Positions 1 to 3,999 of a DNA stretch of 8,284 nucleotides are shown here, in pieces (positions within the stretch are counted from its first letter, which is position 1; every line of letters begins with the position of its first letter). The stretch comes from an uncultured Phascolarctobacterium sp. Its GTDB lineage: Bacteria > Bacillota > Negativicutes > Acidaminococcales > Acidaminococcaceae. The notes below the pieces were generated by a model, which saw only the letters and a program-made list of their open reading frames with translations, was not told the origin of the DNA and searched no databases. Location: the NCBI GenBank assembly GCA_949287345.1, contig CASEGD010000064.1, forward strand, positions 1 to 8,284, in the 5' to 3' direction. Position numbers and translations under genes: made by a program.

Positions 1-59
1 AGCGTGTTAAGTTATTTATGGCGTTTTTAAAAAATTGTAAATTTTTTTCGCCAAAGGGC

Positions 60-88
60 TTGCCAAAATTTTTATTTTCAGTTATAAT
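60..88 (+). promoter_or_regulatory. Predicted sigma-A promoter of the leftmost plus-strand unit
   Basis: TTGCCA (60-65) and TATAAT (83-88) are separated by 17 nt, a near-consensus housekeeping promoter. The predicted start is near 95. The DNA just upstream is very A/T-rich and could act as an UP element. It also contains an imperfect hairpin with GGCG (20-23) and CGCC (49-52) closing an A/T stem. The transcript would run about 255 nt to the terminator at 315-348. No gene is seen in positions 1-59. Confidence 0.55.
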
Positions 89-155
89 CATTTTCACGTC
101 GCTTTTGCGTGGCCACAATTAAGCGGATAAAACTGTTAAAGAAAGGACTGTTTTT

Positions 156-314
156 TTGCCAAAACAAAATCATAAGCCCGTAATTTTTATTGCTTTGCCA
201 CAAGTGGCTGCGCCTGTTAAACCAAACGGCGATATTAGTTTATGCGTTTTTTACCATCCGCTGCTGCACCGCAAAACACGCCGCAGCGTTCTTTACTGCC
301 GTAAAACGGCATAA
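156..314 (+). CDS. Possible small basic protein, 52 aa, function unknown
   Basis: This open frame starts at TTG and ends at TAA 312-314, the stop running directly into the terminator hairpin. An AAAGAAAGGA stretch (138-147) gives a plausible Shine-Dalgarno 8 nt before the TTG. Promoter, ribosome site, ORF and terminator are spaced like a complete monocistronic small gene. The peptide begins MPKQNHKPVIFIALP, has a short hydrophobic patch at about residues 8-16, and ends in a basic tail rich in Arg and Lys with two Cys in the C-terminal half. I do not recognise the family. The start is uncertain because TTG follows a run of seven T and no ATG is available. The same transcript could instead be a non-coding RNA. 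Its location next to a toxin-antitoxin-like locus is suggestive only. Confidence 0.33.
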   Translation: MPKQNHKPVIFIALPQVAAPVKPNGDISLCVFYHPLLHRKTRRSVLYCRKTA

Positions 315-348
315 AAAAGAGCCTTACACAAATGTGTAAGGCTCTTTT
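315..348. terminator. Strong bidirectional intrinsic terminator
   Basis: The arms GAGCCTTACAC (319-329) and GTGTAAGGCTC (334-344) pair perfectly around a 4-nt loop and are extended by A/T pairs to 315-348. T runs follow on both strands: TTTT on plus, and TTTTTT on minus from the A run at 313-318. On plus it ends the unit starting near 95. On minus it is the first terminator with a good U tract downstream of the small toxin gene, so toxin mRNA that passes the 447-489 stem would stop here. Confidence 0.85.
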
Positions 349-355
349 ACTTTAT

Positions 356-383
356 TTGACTTTTTGGTTTTGTTTGTTATAAT
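356..383 (+). promoter_or_regulatory. Extended -10 promoter of the antisense small RNA
   Basis: TTGACT (356-361) lies 16 nt before TATAAT (378-383), and a TGn extended -10 element (375-377) precedes the hexamer. This is a strong sigma-A promoter with a predicted start near 390. It sits directly after the terminator at 315-348, so it is insulated from the unit upstream. It matches consensus much better than the toxin promoter on the opposite strand, as expected if the antitoxin RNA is made in excess. Confidence 0.7.
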
Positions 384-423
384 AATTATAGAAATGCAAA
401 TGGCTGCCGATAGACGGTTAGCC
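378..423 (+). repeat. Left copy of an inverted promoter/leader repeat
   Basis: TATAAT, GCAAATG (396-402), GCTGCC (403-408) and CGGTTAGCC (415-423) occur here in the same order as on the minus strand at 700-659. The similarity covers the -10 box and the first transcribed bases of the small RNA. GGCT (402-405) and AGCC (420-423) also allow a local hairpin in the RNA. It looks like an inverted partial duplication of the toxin gene's promoter and 5' end. Confidence 0.7.
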
Positions 424-495
424 GCAAAATTTAATGGTTATTGACAAAGTAACAACCGCTCAGTTTTGCAGACGTGGCGGTTGTTACTTGTTTTT
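390..495 (+). ncRNA. Predicted antisense RNA (type I antitoxin-like), about 105 nt
   Basis: The boundaries come from the promoter at 356-383 and the hairpin plus T run ending near 495. The RNA converges on the small toxin gene and overlaps its last codons, stop codon and 3' untranslated region. If the toxin mRNA extends to the terminator at 315-348, the whole small RNA is complementary to it. The 5' part can form a hairpin (402-423), and the 3' part is the long stem 447-489. The layout resembles txpA/RatA and bsrG/SR4 of Bacillus, where antisense RNAs overlap toxin mRNA 3' ends; that comparison is from knowledge of those systems. A 16-codon ORF beginning ATG at 394 exists but has no ribosome site and is probably not translated. 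Confidence 0.6.
447..495. terminator. Shared stem-loop at the toxin 3' end, terminator of the antisense RNA
   Basis: AAGTAACAACCGC (447-459) pairs perfectly over 13 bp with 477-489, leaving a 17-nt loop (460-476). On plus a T-rich tract (GTTTTTA) follows, giving a good terminator for the small RNA. On minus the tract after the stem is weak (TGTCAATAACC), so termination of the toxin mRNA here is doubtful. The toxin stop codon TAA (486-484) lies inside the stem, a compact arrangement seen in type I toxin genes. Confidence 0.75.
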
Positions 496-582
496 ATGCG
501 ATATATCCTTACCAAGGGAATAACCAAGGCTAAAGACCGCTATTGTATAACCGATTATGGTTAACAATTCAAAAACGTTCAC
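484..582 (-). CDS. Small one-helix membrane peptide, putative holin-like type I toxin
   Basis: This 32-residue peptide begins MNVFELLTIIGY. Residues 3-24 form one hydrophobic transmembrane segment containing a G-Y-x-x-G pattern, followed by a short charged tail (KDISHKNK). This is the architecture of the putative holin-like toxin family of Firmicutes, which act at the inner membrane and are silenced by antisense RNA. The start is GTG (582-580), chosen because a near-perfect Shine-Dalgarno, AAGGAGGGG (596-588), lies 5 nt upstream. The frame stays open upstream to 705, but no ribosome site supports a longer product. A convergent small RNA overlaps the 3' end, and the stop codon lies in the shared stem-loop. 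Family assignment rests on pattern resemblance only. A small membrane regulator is the main alternative. Confidence 0.68.
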   Translation of the reverse strand: MNVFELLTIIGYTIAVFSLGYSLGKDISHKNK

Positions 583-587
583 GTTAT

Positions 588-659
588 CCCCTCCTTCATA
601 GCATTTCCGGCAAGCCGGATTTCTATTTATCGGAGGGTCACAGTCCCTCCGTTGGAGGG
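588..659 (-). promoter_or_regulatory. Toxin mRNA leader with a four-segment Shine-Dalgarno switch
   Basis: In transcript order the leader contains CCCTCC (659-654), GGAGGG (650-645), CCCTCC (637-632) and the Shine-Dalgarno GGAGGGG (594-588). Pairing 1:2 plus 3:4 hides the ribosome site. Pairing 2:3, extended to CGGAGGG/CCCTCCG over 651-631, leaves it free. A further hairpin, CCGGC-TT-GCCGG (618-607), lies between segments 3 and 4. Such metastable leaders are known in other type I toxin mRNAs, where they prevent co-transcriptional translation. The complementarity is seen directly; the switching is inferred. Confidence 0.55.
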
Positions 660-700
660 CTAACCGCCTACCGTTATGGCAGCACATTTGCTTTATTATA
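659..700 (-). repeat. Right copy of the inverted promoter/leader repeat
   Basis: Read on minus, TATAAT (700-695), GCAAATG (691-685), GCTGCC (683-678) and CGGTTAGCC (667-659) match the left copy at 378-423 in the same order. There are small insertions, including extra bases between GCTGCC and CGGTTAGCC. The two copies face each other and enclose the toxin gene and the 3' half of the small RNA gene. Confidence 0.7.
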
Positions 701-723
701 CACAACTAAAAAGCACCCCATAC
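695..723 (-). promoter_or_regulatory. Predicted toxin promoter, weak -35
   Basis: TATAAT (700-695) is a perfect -10 box. The position 17 nt upstream reads GTATGG (723-718), inside the rplS terminator hairpin, and does not resemble a -35 box. The predicted start near 688 would give a leader of about 105 nt. The imbalance with the strong antisense promoter fits a toxin kept at low expression. Read-through from rplS is another possible source of transcript. Confidence 0.5.
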
Positions 724-741
724 TTTCGTATGAGGTGCTTT
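708..741 (-). terminator. rplS: rplS intrinsic terminator with GAAA tetraloop
   Basis: On minus, AAAGCACCTCATAC (741-728) pairs with 723-710 over 14 bp with one G-U pair. It is closed by a GAAA loop and followed by TTTTT (712-708). It begins 21 nt after the rplS stop codon and ends the ribosomal unit just before the toxin promoter. Confidence 0.9.
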
Positions 742-762
742 TGTGTTTCGGTTTTAAATCTG

Positions 763-1104
763 TTATCTGCGTTCGCGGATACGAGCTGCTTTACCGGTGA
801 GGTTACGCAGATAGTAGAGTTTTGCACGGCGAACTACGCCACGGCGTGCAACTTCGATTTTTTCGATTCTGGGGCTGTGCAGCGGGAAAGTTCTTTCAAC
901 GCCTACGCCATAGGATACACGGCGTACGGTAAAGGTTTCACGGACACCGCCGCCGCTGCGGGCAATAACAACGCCTTCAAACATCTGAACGCGTTCACGG
1001 CTGCCTTCAACTACCTTTACATAAACTTTTACAGTGTCGCCTGCACGAAAATCAGGGATGTCGGAACGAAGCTGTTCTTGTTCCAAAACTTCAATAATGT
1101 TCAT
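763..1104 (-). CDS. rplS: Large ribosomal subunit protein bL19
   Basis: This 113-residue protein has the normal bL19 length and pattern. The N-terminus is [13 protein letters not shown], followed by the beta-barrel core with [16 protein letters not shown] (residues 19-34), [13 protein letters not shown] (37-49), the [21 protein letters not shown] region (58-78), and a basic C-terminal tail ending RIRERR. It sits near the 30S-50S interface and contributes to an intersubunit bridge. The start is the ATG at 1104 because GAGGAGG lies 7 nt before it. An in-frame ATG 18 nt upstream lacks a ribosome site and would add six residues not typical of the family. It is separated from the methyltransferase by 113 nt containing its own promoter, and is followed by a strong terminator. 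Nothing looks degraded. Confidence 0.97.
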   Translation of the reverse strand: MNIIEVLEQEQLRSDIPDFRAGDTVKVYVKVVEGSRERVQMFEGVVIARSGGGVRETFTVRRVSYGVGVERTFPLHSPRIEKIEVARRGVVRRAKLYYLRNLTGKAARIRERR

Positions 1105-1169
1105 AATTTCCTCCTCAATCATAGACGTTCATGTGCGAACACTTCACAGCGGACCGTCCGTTTTACACA
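1105..1169 (-). promoter_or_regulatory. rplS: rplS 5' leader, possibly structured
   Basis: About 65 nt are predicted between the start site and the rplS ATG. Visible small hairpins are CGGA-CGG-TCCG (1160-1150) and GTTC paired with GAAC around GCACAT. Autoregulatory L19 leaders are known in low-GC Gram-positives. I cannot match this leader to that model by eye, so a regulatory role is only a possibility. Confidence 0.35.
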
Positions 1170-1175
1170 GAGGCT

Positions 1176-1204
1176 ATTATATCATAGCCTGCCTTAATTT
1201 GCAA
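1176..1204 (-). promoter_or_regulatory. rplS: rplS promoter with extended -10
   Basis: On minus, TTGCAA (1204-1199), a 17-nt spacer and TATAAT (1181-1176) form a good sigma-A promoter. TG one base before the -10 makes it an extended -10. The predicted start is near 1169. It lets rplS be transcribed independently of the upstream operon. Its -35 box lies inside the palindrome at 1195-1220. Confidence 0.75.
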
Positions 1205-1220
1205 ATGTTTTTGCAAATTA
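1195..1220. repeat. Perfect 11-bp inverted repeat between the methyltransferase gene and rplS
   Basis: TAATTTGCAAA (1195-1205) and TTTGCAAATTA (1210-1220) are perfect reverse complements around a 4-nt centre. The outer arm contains the methyltransferase stop codon, and the other arm contains the rplS -35 box. No T run follows on minus, so a classical terminator is unlikely. An operator, or an mRNA 3'-end stabilising hairpin, fits better. Confidence 0.65.
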
Positions 1221-1790
1221 TTTTTGCCACCATGCTTCGCCCGCCAGTCGGTCAAGGATAATCGCCACGGCACTGCGCACACACAGGTGGTTATAATTGC
1301 TGGGGCCGTAAATTGGCTCTAAAATATAATCAAAAGCGGCCATGGTTTCTTTTTCCATGCCAAAGCCGGTGCCAAACAGTACAAAAAGCGGCCTGTCACC
1401 GTTTTGCAGCATGCCGCGCGCCTTCCGGTAGCTGATAGTGTTGGGGTAAACACGCGCGTCGGTAGTTACGGTTACCGGCTCTTTACCGGTCATTTTGCGC
1501 ACTTCGTCAATGGCTGCGGCAATATCCGCAACATACGCCACGCGGTCCAGCGCTTCGCTGCGGTCCGGGTTATAAACGCGCCCAAAACCGTGCTGCCAGT
1601 AGCCGATAATTTTTTGTATAATTTCCTTCTGCGCGTTATGCGGATGGATTAAAAAATATTTTTTAACGTCGTAGGTGCGCGCCGTGCGGGCGATATCATG
1701 AATATCAAAATTCGTTACCGCCGTGGCAATGACCTGCATGCGCTTGTTATAAATCGGGTAATGCACAAGCCCGACGAATAAATCAGCCAT
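1218..1790 (-). CDS. SPOUT-superfamily RNA methyltransferase, target unknown
   Basis: This 190-residue protein matches the small SAM-dependent RNA methyltransferase family often encoded beside trmD. Recognisable blocks are LVHYPIYNK (residues 8-16), ATAVTNFDIHDIARTARTY (22-40), the glycine-rich VLFGTGFGM (137-145) expected in the cofactor-binding knot, DYILEPI (154-160), and YNHLCVRSAVAIILDRL (166-182) forming the last knot helix. The family probably methylates an RNA, but its substrate is not known to me. The start is taken as ATG at 1790 because GGTGA lies about 5 nt upstream. An in-frame GTG at 1799 would add three residues. It overlaps the end of trmD by 8 nt, so the two are probably translationally coupled. 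Its stop codon lies within the palindrome at 1195-1220. Family confidence is high, exact function low. Confidence 0.85.
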   Translation of the reverse strand: MADLFVGLVHYPIYNKRMQVIATAVTNFDIHDIARTARTYDVKKYFLIHPHNAQKEIIQKIIGYWQHGFGRVYNPDRSEALDRVAYVADIAAAIDEVRKMTGKEPVTVTTDARVYPNTISYRKARGMLQNGDRPLFVLFGTGFGMEKETMAAFDYILEPIYGPSNYNHLCVRSAVAIILDRLAGEAWWQK

Positions 1791-2529
1791 TTTCTTCACC
1801 AGCCAGTTCCGCTTTTATCTCTGCCATCAGTTTGGCGTCTGCCTTGTCAAATTTTTCCGGCAGCAAATCGGGACGGTGCAGATACGTTGCTTTAAGCGAC
1901 TGTTTGCGCCGCCATTTAGCAATTAGCGCGTGGTTGCCGCCGCGCAAAACTTCCGGCACGGTTAAACCTTCAAACTCCACCGGGCGGGTGTACTGCGGGT
2001 ATTCCAGCAGCCCGGTCGAAAAGGAATCTTCTTCGGCGCTGGCCATTTTGCCAAGCACGCCGGGAATAAACCTTGCCACCGCATCCATTACCATCAGCGC
2101 CGGCAGCTCGCCGCCGGTCAGAACATAATCGCCAACGGAAAGTTTTTCATCCACCCAGTTAAAAATGCGCTCGTCAAAGCCTTCGTAATGCCCGCAGACA
2201 AAAATTAAATCCTGCCCGGCATGGGCGTAATCTTCAACAATATTTTGCTTTAAGGTTCTGCCGCCGGGGCAAAGGGCAATAACGCGCGCTTCGGGCAATT
2301 CTTCCTTCGCCTTGCGGATAGCGGCAACAAAAGGCTCGGGCTTAAGCACCATGCCTGCGCCGCCGCCGAAGGGAGAATCATCCACCGTGCGGTGCTTGTC
2401 GTGCGTAAAATCGCGCGGGTTGATGCAGCTTACGGAAAGCAGGCCGGCTTCAATGCCGCGCCCGACGATGCTGTAAGCACAAACCTGCTCAATCAGCTCC
2501 GGAAACAGGGTTACAAACAAAAATTTCAT
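1783..2529 (-). CDS. trmD: tRNA (guanine-37-N1)-methyltransferase TrmD
   Basis: TrmD transfers a methyl group from SAM to G37 of tRNAs, which prevents +1 frameshifting. The 248-residue length is normal. Motifs in order are DDSPFGGGAGMVLKPEP (residues 50-66), VCGHYEGFDERI (111-122), and GDYVLTGGELPALMVMDAVAR (about 133-153) leading into FIPGVLGK of the trefoil knot. DSFSTGLLEYPQYTRP (168-183) follows and contains the conserved catalytic Asp (D168). VLRGGNHALIAKWRRKQSL (194-212) is the tRNA-contacting C-terminal helix. The ATG overlaps the rimM TGA stop (ATGA, 4 nt), and no strong Shine-Dalgarno is seen, so translation probably depends on rimM. It overlaps the next methyltransferase by 8 nt. 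All key motifs are intact. Confidence 0.97.
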   Translation of the reverse strand: MKFLFVTLFPELIEQVCAYSIVGRGIEAGLLSVSCINPRDFTHDKHRTVDDSPFGGGAGMVLKPEPFVAAIRKAKEELPEARVIALCPGGRTLKQNIVEDYAHAGQDLIFVCGHYEGFDERIFNWVDEKLSVGDYVLTGGELPALMVMDAVARFIPGVLGKMASAEEDSFSTGLLEYPQYTRPVEFEGLTVPEVLRGGNHALIAKWRRKQSLKATYLHRPDLLPEKFDKADAKLMAEIKAELAGEENG

Positions 2530-3029
2530 TTTTCATCAACCCATTCCGGCAGTTCCACCACAATGCGGCGTTCTTCCGGGTTAATTTCCTTAACGTGCTG
2601 CTTAAGTGCCGGCACCAAAAGTTCTTTGCCTCCGGCAGCAGCAACTACATAAACATCGTTGCTGCCGGTGCTGATAACGTCTTTCAGCTCTCCGATTTCC
2701 GCGCCTGCGGTATCAATAACCCTGCAGCCCAAAAGGTCGGCAACGTAAAATTCGCCTTCTTCAAGTTCCGGCAAATCTTCCGTGCGGATAAAAACCTTTT
2801 TGCCGCGCAGTAATTCAGCTTCGTTCATATTATTGACCTCGCGGCACTTTACCAGCGCCATTCTTTTGTGAAAACGGGCATTTGTCAGATGCAGCGTGCG
2901 CCCGTCATCCAAAAGCAGGTAATCCAGGTCAAGAAACTGCTCCGGATGTTCCGTTTGAGGCAATATACGAATATCGCCCCGCACACCGTGCGGAGCGACG
3001 ATTGTTCCAATACAAATTTGTTTATCCAT
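2526..3029 (-). CDS. rimM: 16S rRNA processing / 30S maturation factor RimM
   Basis: RimM assists maturation of the 30S head and binds ribosomal protein uS19. The 167-residue protein has the usual two domains. The N-terminal RimM barrel opens with IGTIVAPHGVRGDIRI (residues 7-22), and a PRC-barrel starts near FYVADLLGCRV (94-104) and includes TGSNDVYVV (121-129) and GKELLVPA (134-141). Its ATG shares one base with the ylqD stop (TAATG). I see no Shine-Dalgarno in the roughly 20 nt before it, so reinitiation after ylqD is likely. It overlaps trmD by 4 nt, matching the widespread rimM-trmD pair. Confidence 0.96.
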   Translation of the reverse strand: MDKQICIGTIVAPHGVRGDIRILPQTEHPEQFLDLDYLLLDDGRTLHLTNARFHKRMALVKCREVNNMNEAELLRGKKVFIRTEDLPELEEGEFYVADLLGCRVIDTAGAEIGELKDVISTGSNDVYVVAAAGGKELLVPALKQHVKEINPEERRIVVELPEWVDEK

Positions 3030-3433
3030 TAGTCGCGGAAGGCAATGATTTTGCCGTCTTCGGTAAGGATTTCTGCTCTTGCAAGAGCGTCAAGGTCGGT
3101 ACCGATAGTTACTTCAACGGTACGTTCCAAGGTGCCGTGGCCGATTTCTGCGCCGATTTCCAAATCCTGCGCACGTTTCAGCCTTGCTTCCGCTTCAGCC
3201 TTGGCAGCCTGGCGTTTGCTTCTTTCGGCATCAATCTGGCTGCGCAGCGCCGGCAGCACGCTTAAATCACCGGCAGCCTGGGCAAGAGCTTTTTTAGCCT
3301 GGAATTCAAAATGTTCAAGTTCCAGATCCATCTTCTTTATAGTTTCTTGGACATCGCCAATAATTTTCAATTTTAAATCTTCGGTAACCTTTGCTTTAAC
3401 GGCAACAGGCACCCTGACAAACATTTTATCCAT
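3029..3433 (-). CDS. ylqD: YlqD family protein
   Basis: YlqD proteins are found in Firmicutes between rpsP/khpA and rimM; their function is not established. This 134-residue copy has a short N-terminal strand (VRVPVAVKAKV), a long charged helical region at about residues 26-92 that looks like a coiled coil (rich in Lys, Glu, Ala, Gln and Arg), and a small C-terminal beta-rich part (92-134) ending EDGKIIAFRD. The ATG at 3433 is preceded by AAAGGA overlapping the khpA stop codon. An alternative in-frame ATG lies three codons in. It is 14 nt after khpA and overlaps rimM by 1 nt, so its expression is tied to ribosome maturation genes. A role in ribosome assembly or RNA binding is inference from context only. 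Confidence 0.85.
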   Translation of the reverse strand: MDKMFVRVPVAVKAKVTEDLKLKIIGDVQETIKKMDLELEHFEFQAKKALAQAAGDLSVLPALRSQIDAERSKRQAAKAEAEARLKRAQDLEIGAEIGHGTLERTVEVTIGTDLDALARAEILTEDGKIIAFRD

Positions 3434-3447
3434 TATCAGCCCATCCT

Positions 3448-3675
3448 TTAGACGATCTCTACAATCACTTTTACATTCTCGCGGGTAGCAACGGCTTTCA
3501 TAACAGTGCGGATTGCCTTGGCAATGCGGCCCTGTTTGCCGATAACCTTGCCCATATCTTCAGGAGCAACATGGAGGCGGAGAACCGTGGTGGTACCGGT
3601 GGTTTCCTCCTCCACTACTACTGCAGACGGATTGCTGACCAAAGACTTGGCCATAACTTCTACCAATTCTTTCAT
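3448..3675 (-). CDS. khpA: KH-domain RNA-binding protein KhpA (YlqC)
   Basis: A 75-residue single KH domain protein. The core is GKVIGKQGRIAKAIR (residues 42-56), with the G-K-Q-G loop (46-49) that contacts RNA. In other Firmicutes KhpA pairs with KhpB (Jag/EloR) and affects cell division, cell length and small RNA function. The start is taken as ATG at 3675 (MKELVEVMAK), with GAGG about 10 nt upstream. A GTG at 3684 is in frame but lies only 1 nt after that GAGG, too close to use it. It follows rpsP by 17 nt and precedes ylqD by 14 nt, the standard order in this group. Confidence 0.93.
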   Translation of the reverse strand: MKELVEVMAKSLVSNPSAVVVEEETTGTTTVLRLHVAPEDMGKVIGKQGRIAKAIRTVMKAVATRENVKVIVEIV

Positions 3676-3692
3676 GTCAATCACGCCTCATT

Positions 3693-3962
3693 TCATTTTG
3701 CTTTAGATTCAGCATATTTTTTCATGATACCACCTTTGCTGAACAGGTTTTTAACGGTATCGGTCGGCTGTGCGCCTTTGTTCATCCAATCGATAGCTTT
3801 TTCTTCATCAATTTTTACGTTAGCCGGTTCAGTGGTGGAATCGTAGTAACCGATGCTTTCAATGATACGGCCGTCACGCGGAGAACGTGCGTCTGCAACA
3901 ACAATACGGTAGAACGGAGCTTTTTTAGCGCCCATACGTTTCAAACGGATTTTTACTGCCAT
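3693..3962 (-). CDS. rpsP: Small ribosomal subunit protein bS16
   Basis: This 89-residue protein has the classic start [22 protein letters not shown], with [16 protein letters not shown] at residues 27-42 and the C-terminal helix [17 protein letters not shown] (58-74). bS16 is a primary-phase assembly protein of the 30S body. The start at 3962 is fixed by a very strong GGAGGAGGTGA about 9 nt upstream, consistent with the high output needed. The frame is open further upstream, but those residues belong to the ffh-rpsP gap. It lies 37 nt after ffh and ends in TGA. Length and sequence are typical. Confidence 0.97.
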   Translation of the reverse strand: MAVKIRLKRMGAKKAPFYRIVVADARSPRDGRIIESIGYYDSTTEPANVKIDEEKAIDWMNKGAQPTDTVKNLFSKGGIMKKYAESKAK

Positions 3963-3999
3963 TTTAGTTTCACCTCCTCCAAATGGATTTAATAATTTA

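Noticed and set aside
1..480. tRNA, rRNA, SRP RNA or 6S RNA gene in the left intergenic part
   Set aside because: I found no cloverleaf, no conserved SRP Alu or domain IV motif, and no 6S-like long closing stem by eye.
588..659. CRISPR array from the repeated GGAGGG/CCCTCC units
   Set aside because: The units are only 6-7 nt, alternate in orientation and have no spacer structure; they fit hairpin switching at the ribosome site.
378..700. A MITE-like mobile element bounded by the inverted repeats
   Set aside because: The repeats coincide with promoters and RNA 5' ends, are imperfect, and show no flanking target-site duplication or transposase; duplicated regulatory DNA explains them better.
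484..705. A single 73-residue gene starting at 705
   Set aside because: The proposed start lies upstream of the predicted transcription start and partly overlaps the promoter. The only strong ribosome site is at 596-588, giving the 32-residue product.
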